From Lingula anatina (Eukaryota > Brachiopoda > Lingulata > Lingulida > Lingulidae): a DNA stretch of 22,040 nucleotides. The notes beneath the pieces are model-generated. The model was not told where the DNA came from and searched no databases. It worked only from the letters and a program-made list of their open reading frames with translations. Location of the stretch: assembly GCF_001039355.2 (NCBI RefSeq), contig NW_019776188.1, forward strand, positions 64,001 to 86,040, given 5' to 3'. Positions 7,869 to 18,245 of the stretch are shown one piece after another (position 1 is the first letter of the stretch; each line of letters starts with the position of its first letter). The position numbers and the translations under genes were made by a program.

Positions 7869-9732
7869 GTAAGATAACAACACTGATGACAAATTATTAT
7901 AGCATTTATATTTTTATCCAAATTATCGGGTCAACAGCACTCTCGACTTTCGTAGAACGATACGAGTTCAAAGCGCGCAGTGAAAATTGCGATCAATTCT
8001 TCGTAAAATGTTTGAGAAAAAAGATGCAGTTTTGTAGGGCCTATCATTACTACCAACGATTCAAGTTTGAAAAAAAAATAAACGTTTCCCTGGATTCGGT
8101 TGTGCAATTGGAAATAAACAGCCAATAGCCCCATAAGGACTTCTTTTACACTGTTAGCTTATTCTATGGGTAGTCTCATCAGTGATGTAAATTCTACCCA
8201 TAACTACTAGGGTGCAAAATACCCTCTATCAGGGCCACCGATCGATTTTTCACAAGATATTCACAGACATGTCTTTGGATAAATGTTCGGTCTTTAGATA
8301 ATAGTCGGGGTAGGTGCAAAGCACATTTCAAACCCTAGTAACGCAAATGCTAACTAGCTTAAAGTGACACTAGTGGATTTAAGTAGGTTTTAAGTTGGGG
8401 AGGGGAGGGGGTACAATTTTACTTTGACTGTAGAGCACAGGGATGAAGAATTTCTTGGATGTATCTTTGATTTCGTCCGTTAATGAGTTATCCTTCTTTA
8501 AAAGGTAGAAAATGAGGAGGGGGGACCTGCCAAGCTAAGGGGGTACGTGACACATGCCCGCTATTCCCTAAATCATACCCTTCTTTTAAACAGTAGCGTC
8601 TTATGATTTCACACATGTAGGCCAACAACCATGCAATATGTTAGTTTAGCGAACAAACCCTCCATCGCTTAACGCTTAATATAATGATAACATAACTGAT
8701 AAGAGTATGTTTGCGTAGACGGTATGTAATAAATCTGCCCATGCTGAGACTGATTGCTTTTCGTGACAGCTGCTTTATGGTGTCCTTTTTCAATTCGATT
8801 TTGAGCGAGTGTAAAAAAGTCCTTGTAAAAAACAAACAAATAAACAATAAATTATGATACGGAAAAGCTTTTGTAGACACTGACCCCGGCTGAACTATAT
8901 GGGTTGTAAAAAAAGAGCTGTCACGCCATGAGATAGCACAAGTAACTTGAGAGAGAGTCACCCATGATAGAGAGTCTGCTTCCCATTCATTTGTACGGGT
9001 AAGCCTCGCCCTAGATTTTGACCCACTTAGGTCAGGCTAACCCTAACCATTATAACTAAATGTTGTACATGTTTCTGTCGTTACACCGGGTAGTGGACAG
9101 ATAGAAAGAGTGATAATTTATATATATATATAGGTATTGGGCATTATCGGGATGCAGTGCAAATGTGTAGAAGACAAAAATTGACAAAGGTATTGGACAT
9201 TAAGAACTTTAGGCCTTATAGAAGGATTAGGCCTTTACTAAGCACTAACGTCCATATTAATTACCAAACCAACGAATTAATCCACCGTACAATTATTTAG
9301 CACCAACAAAGCGATACCTAGCACTAACATTCATCCGCCCTGGTAGTGTTGGTTAATTTGTGGGTTATGTGGTTAATATGGGTGTTAGTGCTAAAAGATC
9401 TGCGGGTGTTGTTAGTAGACGCCTAATACGTTTATAAGGCCTAGGTCTTGTGTTGGTTTATCTAGCGGACATTGGGGTTATCAATTTAGAGAGTGGAAGA
9501 TAGGAGAGTAAGTACAGATAGTGGACATAAAGAACGTTAAAAAATCGGTTATCACTCAAAAATAAGTTTTACATTCACATCTTAGGTCATGTTTGCAAGG
9601 TGTATCTTTATCAGTTGTGAGATAGGGGACTCTGTAAAAGGTAAGCTACGGGCCATAAACTGGGTAAACATTTCTTGGGTACACATTTATTGGAAAAAAT
9701 TAATCAGTGCATGTTTAAACTTTCTATTTCAG
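7869..9732 (+). other. Aquaporin intron 1 (1864 bp)
   Basis: GTAAGA donor and TTTCTATTTCAG acceptor. It contains a purine-rich G tract near 8395-8411, a TA repeat (9118-9132) and the foldback element at 9211-9442. Open frames at 7853-8128 and 8641-8961 (minus) have no recognisable domain. Confidence 0.85.
9211..9442. repeat. Imperfect inverted-repeat (foldback) element in aquaporin intron 1
   Basis: AGGCCTTATA at 9211 pairs with TATAAGGCCT at 9433. Inside, AGCACTAAC-xx-CCATATTAA followed by about 30 more bases (from 9240) pairs with its reverse complement ending near 9395, at roughly 70-75% identity. The right arm carries an extra stretch of about 18 bases between the outer and inner blocks. 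AGCACTAAC recurs a third time at about 9320. The whole could fold into a long hairpin. The most likely explanation is an old MITE or foldback transposon. Confidence 0.6.
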
Positions 9733-9813
9733 ATCCAGTACACGGGGTCAAGCATGAACACAGCTCGTAGTTTCGGTCCCGCCTTGGTACAAGGAGAGTG
9801 GTCTAAACACTGG
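9733..9813 (+). CDS. AQP: Aquaporin, coding exon 2 (residues 182-208), carrying the altered second NPA motif
   Basis: An 81-nt phase-0 exon between TTTCTATTTCAG and GTAAAT. It encodes loop [19 protein letters not shown]. The second Asn-Pro-Ala signature is Asn190-Thr191-Ala192, from AAC-ACA-GCT, where Pro would need only CCA. The filter Arg193 and the SFGPA that follows are intact. Ser187 stands where AQP1 has its mercury-sensitive Cys. All else in the exon is typical, so this looks like a functional exon with one substitution at a nearly invariant position, or an allelic or sequencing variant. Confidence 0.92.
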
Positions 9814-11085
9814 GTAAATTTATACGCCTGCCCGTCTAAAACGATTACAGCTAAATTAAATAGAACCAATCACACACACACATATATTGCATAAGGTCTA
9901 ATGTACGAGTATTCATTAACAACTGGTAGAACGTAAGTAATGGGTCCAAATTTGCGGCCAATTTGCAGATGGCCTGATATTTTGCTGAGGGTCGCGTACC
10001 ACCATCCCCTCCTCTTTATTCTAGAAGTACCAATTCTAGAAGTACCAATCCAATCCTTGAGCCCTATATATGCTATATGTCGTAAATCTATCCTCGTCTA
10101 CCATTCGATATTTGATCGCTTCGCTCGACGTTATTTCTGAAGTATGTACCCCATGAACATCCATAAGCAAACTCCTGGATGCTCTGATAGGTACGGTGTA
10201 TTACCCTATTAAGTTCGATTTTATATTCACCGATCGAAAAGAAATATGCAACAAGAGTTGTGGATTTCCAAACAGCTTTATTCCCGCTGCCTGAATTTTC
10301 CTCAGTGCCTAATGTAAATCTACCACCAGTCCTATTATACCAAGCTGTACATTACGTGTCTTATTGAAATATTACCTATATACTTAAGATATTATCTAGT
10401 CTTACGAAACAAGTGTCACGAGAGGCTTGCGACATCTGAGAGGGCGTGAGACATGTTAAAGAGCGCCACCGCGTCCCTTACAGTCCTCCCTTCCCCCTCT
10501 CAAAATGATTGGTATCAGTCATTTTGGACTTAAACGCAGATGTGCACACTCGTTATACAATATACACACTTGTCATACAATGATAGTGTCTAACTATGTC
10601 ATACAATGATAGTGTCTAACTATATCAAAAATAATGTCCTTTTATGAGTACTGTTATTGTTATGTACAACGTGCATTCCATATTTTAACAGAGCCCGTTA
10701 TTTTTTTATTGTATTTCAAGAGTCATCCCCTGTTACATACCATAAATATGTAAATCGTTTGTAACTGTCACGTTGACAAAAAAAGTTTGAAAGCATCGTT
10801 CAGGTGGCCTCCACGCCGAGTTTGAATTAGTAGATATGAATGTAATAAGGTTTAATTTCTTGTTTTTGAAACGCTCTCCTTATTGTGGTTGGCACTGGTT
10901 AACTAAGAAATTGTAATTAAAATAGCCAGAAAACTGATTTATAGATCTTAATTTAACTTTCTCCACGGTTTAAAACAAGACGGTGATAAAGAAAACGCTC
11001 AAATTTTCTAGAAAATTTCTTTGCTATGTATAAGTCGAACATCCATTGATCGCTTTTAATCCATGCTTTCAATTTCCAATATCAG
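9814..11085 (+). other. Aquaporin intron 2 (1272 bp)
   Basis: GTAAAT donor and a CAATTTCCAATATCAG acceptor. It carries a short duplicated TTCTAGAAGTACCAA (around 10018-10047) and the 26-bp tandem duplication at 10572-10623. Nothing else is recognised. Confidence 0.85.
10572..10623. repeat. Tandem duplication, 26-bp period
   Basis: GTCATACAATGATAGTGTCT plus AACTAT occurs twice head to tail (10572 and 10598). A partial, diverged copy lies just upstream. Confidence 0.85.
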
Positions 11086-11340
11086 ATCTACTGGTTCGGG
11101 CCTATACTAGGTGGAATGGCCGCCGGGCTGTTGTACGACTTCGTTTTTGCTGCCGACGCCTGCAAGAACAAATTCAAGCAATATCTCACAAACTGGAAAT
11201 ATGATCCGGACACGTTTTCAGAGCCCGGAACAGGGGTAAAGAGAGAAAGAGTCCCCAGCGACGTCGGTGATGAGACGGCTGAGGAGCTCAATCGGCTTAA
11301 TTCAACAGCAAGAGAGGAGGACAGGGAGGACGACGTCTAG
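11086..11340 (+). CDS. AQP: Aquaporin, coding exon 3 (residues 209-292)
   Basis: Starts in phase 0 with IYWFGPILGGMAAGLLYDFV, the sixth membrane helix and its standard WxGPxxGG entry. A cytoplasmic tail of about 60 residues follows, charged and with an acidic end (EEDREDDV) before TAG. The last four residues EDDV fit a class III PDZ-binding pattern (acidic at -2, Val at the end); this is inference. The total of 181 + 27 + 84 gives 292 residues, usual for AQP1/AQP4-type proteins. Confidence 0.93.
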   Translation: MYWFGPILGGMAAGLLYDFVFAADACKNKFKQYLTNWKYDPDTFSEPGTGVKRERVPSDVGDETAEELNRLNSTAREEDREDDV

Positions 11341-13364
11341 TCCTCTTGAGTCAAAGCCCGTCGTTCTTTATCAAAAAAAAAAATCATTTCATTTTCCAAA
11401 GCTCAACTTGTCGTTATACCTTCCTACAGGGATACCTGTATATACCCTGGGCGTATTTCCCTGGGAGAAGAGTGCGCCATTAGCCCCACGCATTTAGTCG
11501 GGTCAAACGAATTTTTAAAATATATATTCACTTATCTAATGCATTTTGAATAAGTTTTTTGAATTTGGGAAGAGGGTAAACGTGACATTTTGCGTTGAGG
11601 TAAAAACACCAAAAACGCAATCAAAATGAACGTATATTGGTTGAATGACGTGATTTTAATGATATTAATTTCAAAGTACTGTTTTAAGTAGATATCATTG
11701 TAACAATTATATTTACATATTTTGTTTATAAAGAAATGACCTTTACATGTATGTTGTGAATGTTTTTTTAAAGCATATTCTTTGTGTGCAGCATTGTCTC
11801 AGTAGTATTCCTCGCTCTAGAAAACCAGGGTCATTGGCAGTATTGCAGTTCCTCAACAGCATTTCTACTTCCCAAGCATTTTAATGTCAACCCTGGTCTC
11901 TGTAACTTTCGGTTTTCAGTCGGGACATGAACTAGTTTTATTTGTACGTAGGTCTGTTACGGTCAGTATATGTAGTAGTAATAATAACAATATATTTATT
12001 TATTTTAAGTCTAAATTCCATATATGTCCAGCAGACTTTATAATTAGTAGAATTATGTGCGTTACATATGTAAGAAACAGTTAGACACCTGGTCATAACA
12101 AACTGTGTTGACGATCTCTCCTCCCTGGGGATGTACATGTATTACCACGGCCCCTGAGAGTTAAATACCAAACAAAATTGATAATCAAATATTCTATGAA
12201 TTTAAATGCGTTTTATTTTGTAAAATTATGAAAAAAAATTAGGGTGAGAGGGTTGCCTGATGTGTTTGAAGAAAACATTTATATGAATGTGGTTACATGT
12301 ATTTTAAATACTTTAATCTTATGAATATTGTGAACATGTGACTGTTAAATAATTGCCGGTACGTGTATAAAAAACACCATCATTAATATGAATATTAGCT
12401 ATTGTCGGATTTTCCTTCTCTCTCTGAGCATACAGAGGCCCCCTTATCTATTAAGTGCAACAAGAAAAGGCGCTTAATTGGATTCCTCCTCCTCAGACAG
12501 GTATTTTTTTGCGCTTGATAGTGGCAAAATGTTCTCTTCACAGACACTTATAAAGTATAATACACATTCTTTACTTCATATCATACATATTCTTTACTTC
12601 AGATACAAGTTTTATTTGTACTGGAAATTAGGAAGACGGTGTATAGGGCAGCAAGGGAGCGTTCATAAAACAACTCTTGATATTGTCCTATCTTGTTCAT
12701 TGGAAGTGAAGGAAAATGTGTCACCTTTTGACAGAATTGAGAACAATTTCATTACCTGCGAAAGGCAATCTGGAAAGGCAACCTAAAAGCTCCCATGGGT
12801 ATAAGAAATAAATCTGCTAGTGCACTGTATTTAATTATTGACCAAACAAGATTTTTTATTGAAAGTCCATAGGACATTGGCCTTTGATATACTGACCTCA
12901 TAATCAATAGGGATAGTCTTAGCTGGAAAAGGTCTGATTACATATACACATTTAAGCCATATATTATACCCTCATGTACTTCTTTGAATGGGGGGGGGGG
13001 GGCAGGGAGCGCAATGTAAATTAATATATAATACTAAATGATACGTGTGCAAATGCAAAAACGTATTGAAGGAATTTTAAAATGTATATTTGTTGTTTTA
13101 TTAGATATGCAGTATTTGCAAAAAATAAAAGTGTGTGCGTCGTCGACAAGAGATTGAAAAAACTAATAACAGAAAAGTTTTAAAGGGACAGACATTGAAA
13201 AATATGTAAGAATGTCGGTGGTGAGACTTTTACCTTCAAAAATTTAATTGCGTTGGACAGAAAGAAATCCGGCCACAGAGGAGAGAAACGTCACAAACAT
13301 GGCATTACTTTAACAGGGCATTAAAATAAAATTATATTGTGCTGAATACATTTACTCTGTTTTA
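11341..13364. other. Aquaporin 3' flank and intergenic DNA
   Basis: The aquaporin 3' UTR starts here. I see no canonical AATAAA until 12807-12812, with another near 13117-13122 followed by GT-rich sequence, so the UTR end is uncertain. A G13 run lies at 12990-13002. No coding exon is recognised; open frames here are AT-rich and lack domains. Confidence 0.4.
12990..13002. repeat. Poly-G run of 13
   Basis: Thirteen uninterrupted G residues after TTTGAAT. Confidence 0.9.
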
Positions 13365-13960
13365 AAAACACTGGGGTACGCAAGTGCAAACTCTGTGACC
13401 AGATGTATTCCTGTAAATTAGGACTGACTCATGTAGAAATCCACAAATGTGACAAATGTCTCTACTGGCTATTTCAGTGTGAGACAGTTTTTACCCGAAA
13501 GGTGAATGGTGATATTCCTTAAAAGCATTCACCTTGAAAGACTAGCGTAAAAACAAAACTAGGACAAGTTCTGGCAAATAAATTTAGCCCCGAACAGAAA
13601 TTTTGAACACCATGAAATAATTCACACTAGAACAGACACCAATTTTACAAATGCCAGTACTATAATAAGACATTTACTTGTAAAACAGCTTGCGATAGTC
13701 ACAAAAAATCCATACGGGTGAAAAAACATACAAATGTCAGAACTGTATATAGTTAAGACATTTACTCGTAAAACAACTTACGTTGATATCATGAAAGAAT
13801 TCGCACTGGTGAGAAAACATTTAAATTCCAAGACTGTAATAAGACATTTACTTGTAAAACAGCTTGCGATAGTCACAAAAGAATTCAAAGTTGTGAAAAA
13901 ACATACATTTTCAAATATAAGAAGGTTAGCTTTAAGCTGAGGGTCCCATTGGGAAGTGTC
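13365..13960 (+). pseudogene. Decayed C2H2 zinc-finger sequence
   Basis: Plus-strand fragments of Kruppel-type fingers lie in several frames with stops. KCKLCDQMYSCKLGLTHVEI plus H (about 13382-13443) is a near-complete finger. A TGEK linker in IHTGEKTYKCQNC (13708-13746) is followed by a TAG. A second TGEK linker (13805-13816) leads into TFKFQDCNKTFTCKTACDSH, in which the first Cys is replaced by Phe. The block from AATAAG to GATAGTCAC is repeated exactly at 13664 and 13838, with a diverged copy at 13752, at about 86-88 bp spacing: one finger per unit. Stops and frameshifts between units show it is not functional. It could be a degraded gene fragment or retrocopy; no poly(A) tail or target duplication is obvious. 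Confidence 0.75.
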
Positions 13961-14037
13961 GTTACGTGGTTGTATTATTGCAATTATAGGCCTATAATTC
14001 TCAAGTCCGTGGCTTGCTCTATTGAGCAATATTAATT

Positions 14038-14040
<3 letters not shown>

Positions 14041-14123
<83 letters not shown>
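14041..14123. repeat. (AAT)n/(ATT)n palindromic microsatellite
   Basis: About 34 bases of ATA/AAT repeat are followed directly by about 49 bases of ATT repeat. The strands are mutually complementary, giving an 83-bp near-perfect inverted repeat capable of cruciform formation. Confidence 0.95.
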
Positions 14124-14714
14124 GAAAGAAGGAAAAACGTCATTAAAACTAGATAAGTATTTGATAATTAAAAATGGCTTTTTCTGAAAAGAGCTGTTAC
14201 TCCAGTTAAACTGTACGCCTACGTTCTCGGCTGAACTGATAGCCTAACTCATCAGTGTTTGAAATCACAGCAAAATGCTGCATTTCTTTTAAACTAGTAT
14301 TCAGAGGCAATTTTCATTGTTTTGGGAAATGTTTTGCATTTAAGTATGCATAAGCTTTTTTATATTCGGAAAAGCATTTTACTATTCGCGTTGATGAACA
14401 GAATAAGTAAATCCGGTATATACAGTAGGCCCTACCAGTGCAGGTATTAACCCTTTTCAGGATATTAAGGTTTGTCATCACCCTGGGAATTCTTTTCATT
14501 GTTTATACTATTCTGACTACAGAAATAAATAAACAAGCAATTGTTATGCATATAGGCCCTAATATGAAAATACGAAAAGCACAAATGCATGTAGATCTGA
14601 ATAAAGTATTCCTTTTATACGCATATAGGCCTACTTTGCACGCACACCGACGCACGCGCACTCATACTCGAACGTTCGTTCTCTTATAAGCGTAGCCTAC
14701 AGCATAAAAATAAT

Positions 14715-14748
<34 letters not shown>

Positions 14749-15855
14749 AATGAAAATTGATAGTCGAGAAACAGAAAAACTTTTGAAACACAGCTCGAAA
14801 ATCGAAATCTAAAGGGTTTATTTCCCTTCAAAAAAAATTTGGCAGCCCCTGTGCCCACTGCTTAACAAAGTTATCGTAGGCTACATGTAGGGCCTATAAA
14901 CCATGAAGCAAAGCAACATTTTTTTCAACGTGATATATAGATTTTGTGTGAAGCAAGAGACCTTGGAGGCTTGGGGTTTTATTTGTTTCAGGCATTTGCA
15001 CAGGTAAATATAGGCCCCTATAGTTTCCCATACTTGACAAATAAATTAAAAATTTTGCTTTCTGCCGTACATTTCAATCCAAATATGATATTAGGGGCTA
15101 GTCGTTGAGATCCAAATAGATATAGGCCTAAGTTTTTTTCATGTAAAGGGAATTGAAGCTTATTTCAGAGGGTATGCATACTATAGCACTGTCTGAGTGA
15201 ACACATGAAGGAGATCTTCGTGATCTTTTTGAACAGAAGCTCCCCTGGGGAATTCTATTAGGCCTAATTCTGCACAATGACACTGAAAAAGATGCACTTT
15301 ACTGAAAGCGTCGTATAACATCTAAGCTACATGTCTTTATCAAACTGGCTTGAAATTTTCACTGGAGTAATTACAATTACATGCATATCAATATAACTGT
15401 AGGCCTACTCCAAAAATCTTAATGAAAAAAAAACTTAAAGCTGTCATACCACTAGTGTAGCTAGGTATTTTGCATTAGGCCTATTTTCCTTTTTCTAATT
15501 GATTAGGCCTACTATAGCTTTAATTTTCAGTAATTTTCAGTATCATTGATATTCAATGCAAAAATGACGCATAAAATGTAGAAGAAATAAGGGTCCTTAA
15601 AATAAAAATATATCTTGAAAATAAAGAACATGGAAGTACATGTATAATTTTTGCTGCAAAGTTTTATCCAAATTTCTATGTCAAAAATCATCCTCATTTG
15701 AAAAAAAAGAGTTAGCTAAAACTAAAACTACACAGCAGTTAATAACTAAATCTTAAGATGGTTGACTAAATATTGAAAATAGAACTATTTAAAAGTAAAT
15801 CAATTTACACAGGCCTTTTCGGGTCTTAATTCTGACCTGGAAAATAGCGATAGAA
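14124..15855. other. AT-rich intergenic stretch with recurring GGCCTA motif
   Basis: No intact gene. The 6-8 base motif TAGGCCTA and close variants occur roughly ten times in this interval, for example near 14625, 15124, 15260, 15401, 15477 and 15505. An (AAT)n tract lies at 14717-14747. A hydrophobic open segment follows a plausible acceptor at 14460, but no donor or domain supports it as an exon. Confidence 0.5.
14717..14747. repeat. (AAT)n microsatellite
   Basis: About ten uninterrupted AAT units. Confidence 0.95.
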
Positions 15856-15864
15856 AATTGTCCA

Positions 15865-15874
15865 ACCGGAAGTG
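15865..15874 (+). promoter_or_regulatory. ETS-family (GABP-type) binding site, probable TWSG1 core promoter
   Basis: ACCGGAAGTG matches the consensus site of ETS factors that often drives TATA-less promoters. It lies about 120 bases before a strong splice donor that would end the first exon of the downstream Twisted gastrulation gene. No TATA box is visible. Assignment as promoter is inference. Confidence 0.45.
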
Positions 15875-15879
15875 ACATA

Positions 15880-15995
15880 GGGTAGCTATCATCAAGGTCG
15901 GCCATTTGCACCAAACAAAACGATTAGAATAAAAAGGAAAAGTGAAATATACAGCTTAGCGGTTTGTGTTCATCTGCAACTGTATTCTTTAGGCG
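15880..15995 (+). other. Probable non-coding first exon of TWSG1
   Basis: The stretch ends at AGGCG before GTAAGTGACAC, a near-ideal donor (15996). The first coding exon downstream begins at an acceptor (17064) only ten bases before its ATG, so an upstream exon is required. The start of this exon is not defined by sequence; the limit given is approximate. No ATG opens a long frame here. Confidence 0.45.
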
Positions 15996-17064
15996 GTAAG
16001 TGACACAGTAGCAATGCGAAGTAAGCCTTCACATGCTTACAATTTCTATACGTAACTATTGAATTAGCTGGCATTTAAGGACAAAGAAAAAACTTTTATC
16101 AATCTCAATTTGTCATATCTTGTCTAAATTGGTCTTGCGGTGATCAACCATGTGTGAGTTTTCCGCATACAAGGTATTGTTACTGTTGTCAATTTGAACT
16201 CGGATGCAATATGAAAATAGATTAAATTAGATCTTATAGTGTGGATAGAATGCCTTCTTGTGGTGAAACTTAAATGAATGTTTGAAAGGATGGTATTTTG
16301 TGTGAACATTTTTATTGTTGCTGTTTTTACATCTAGGCTTTGGATTAGTATGATTGCACTACAGAAATAGGAAACCTTTTTATTGAAGGCATTATCATCT
16401 AAGACTCAGTGTATTTAACAATAACATTGTAGAATACATGCAAGCATCAAATTAAACGCGATGATAGAATTTATTATTATAATAATGTCTTAAAAGAGAT
16501 TGAATTATGGAGTAAAAAGAGGGAGAGAGAGAGAAGTGTGATATCGTAACAGAGCATTTGTGGCTCTTTTTTCTTTATATGTCTGTGAAAATGTATGTAT
16601 GTACATACTTGTAGTGGAGATGCCTTATATCTCCTTAAAGTACAGTCAGTTGATGTGCTCATAATTTCTTCAGAAAGAATAATCAGTTTATGGAATATTT
16701 TAGTTTACTACTCTGCATTTTTCTTTTTTTTCTTCTTTTTTGTTTCATAAGCATGTTTTATTCTTTGAAATAAATGGAAGTACTTTGCTATATGGAATGC
16801 ATATTAAACGAATAAAGAAATATATAGTATGACATTGAAAACCAGTTTTGTTGGGATGTTTCTGATTTTGTAATTCTAGTTTGAGACCTCATCTGTGAGA
16901 CTGAAAGCCAATGGTCAGTCCAGTTTGAAGCCATGCTGTAGGATATTTAAATATTTCATGAAGCTGGAATTTTCTTTACTTACTTCTGAATTGGACAATT
17001 ATTCACTAAGAAAAATAGCATTTATCCAAATGTGTTGATTTTATATTCCTTCTCTCTGCTACAG
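15996..17064 (+). other. TWSG1 intron 1 (inferred)
   Basis: A GTAAGT donor and a TCCTTCTCTCTGCTACAG acceptor bound 1069 bp of AT-rich sequence with a short GA repeat near 16519-16533. No other feature is recognised. Confidence 0.5.
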
Positions 17065-17294
17065 GTCAGTCACAATGCAAGGCTTTGCACCCTGCATATC
17101 ACTGGTTGTCCTGGTGCTAGGGCTATTCTATGCCACAGAGGCCTGCAATGAGAATGTGTGCGCCCCGTTGGTCAGCAAGTGTCAGCTGATAGATGCCTGT
17201 GAGTGCAACATGGTAGACATGTCCAACTGCACTTGCTGCAAAGGGTGCCATCAGTGTCTGGAGGACCTGTACACAGAGTGCTGCTCCTGTGTTG
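17065..17294 (+). CDS. TWSG1: Twisted gastrulation homologue, coding exon 1 (residues 1-73)
   Basis: The exon begins after TCTGCTACAG; the ATG is at 17075. Residues 1-23 are a signal peptide (MQGFAPCISLVVLVLGLFYA, likely cut after TEA). The Cys-rich N-terminal domain follows: Cys24, 29, 36, 42, 44, 52, 54, 55, 58, 61, 69, 70 and 72, with an NCT glycosylation sequon at Asn51. The pattern CNxxxCxxxxSKC, CxC, NCxCCxxC and ECCxCVGMC is that of Twisted gastrulation, a secreted protein that binds BMP ligands and acts with Chordin in dorsoventral patterning. This domain carries the BMP-binding region in known members. The exon ends in phase 1 at a GTAAGT donor. Confidence is high from cysteine spacing and from the following exons. 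Confidence 0.95.
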
Positions 17295-18245
17295 GTAAGT
17301 CTTGCTTTGGGAGGAAAATGAATATGGACTATTTAAAATACATGCTGTTGATGGGTATAACTGTATTTTTGCCTCCACTCTTTCTTCTCACTTTTTCTGA
17401 ATTTGAGAATTCTCCAGTGTAAAATATGATTTTGTTTCACAGCTTCAGTGTTTTTAGTTTTAACTAGAAAAATAAATTTAAAATGACGAAATGGGAATGG
17501 GGGTTTAAGAACTTTTTTGTTAACTGTGCAAATGGTGTGTTGTGTATGTGTACATTCAGCCATAAAAATACTCGTATGGAAATGCCTCCTTTTCAATGGG
17601 CAAAAAATATAAATCTTTTTGATACATAATTTTGGAATAATTGAAATATATATCTCTTTATGTAGTGTGTGGTGTTTTTACATATAAAATAGAACTATGA
17701 GGTGGTCTGCTTTTCAGTTTTGTTGCCACCACTCATTTAAGAATGAAGTAAATGAAAATACAGTATCTGTAGAATTCACATTTTTTCAACTGAAGAGATG
17801 GCAATTTCTCCTTTATTGGACACTTAACAATACAATTAAGAATAAAATTATAGCAGTAATAATGATATGAAAACTTACTAGAAACACAATCAGGGGAACA
17901 CTTTGATGATGGCAGATTTATACATACTAACTAGACCTAGTATAGAAGTTACATATACAGTAGTTATATCCATATGTACATTTTAACCATAATTATGCAT
18001 AAGATACAATAAATTCTTTACTTCCTCTTTGAAAATGGTGTGGCATTATCACTGTGTATCTTGAAAACTATATGAGGGAGTTGACAAGTTTTGCCTTGCG
18101 TTATAATTCCAATCATGAGATCAGAGGTTATCAAGTAATGAGTATGTGTGTAATCCTCTTTAACTTATAGAAATTATGTCCTGGAGCAGTTCTTGTCTGA
18201 ATACAGTGTCTTGCAGTCAGTAAATACATGGTGTTACAATTTCAG
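17295..18245 (+). other. TWSG1 intron 2 (951 bp)
   Basis: GTAAGT donor and ACAATTTCAG acceptor. AT-rich, no recognisable internal feature. A minus-strand open frame at 17333-17596 has no domain. Confidence 0.9.

Noticed and set aside
7853-8128. Open frame across the end of aquaporin exon 1
   Set aside because: It lies out of frame with the aquaporin, crosses the donor at 7869 and encodes low-complexity intronic sequence.
9211-9442. CRISPR-like or bacterial repeat arrangement from repeated AGCACTAAC words
   Set aside because: Spacing is irregular, copies are inverted relative to each other, and the context is an intron of an animal gene.
9589-9894. 101-codon open frame containing aquaporin exon 2 as one exon
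   Set aside because: Only the 81 nt between the acceptor at 9732 and the donor at 9814 show family similarity; the flanks are intron translated in frame by chance.
12478-12786. 102-codon plus-strand open frame after the aquaporin
   Set aside because: Opens without an ATG, shows no domain or splice support, and lies in AT-rich DNA with repeated TTCTTTACTTCA words.
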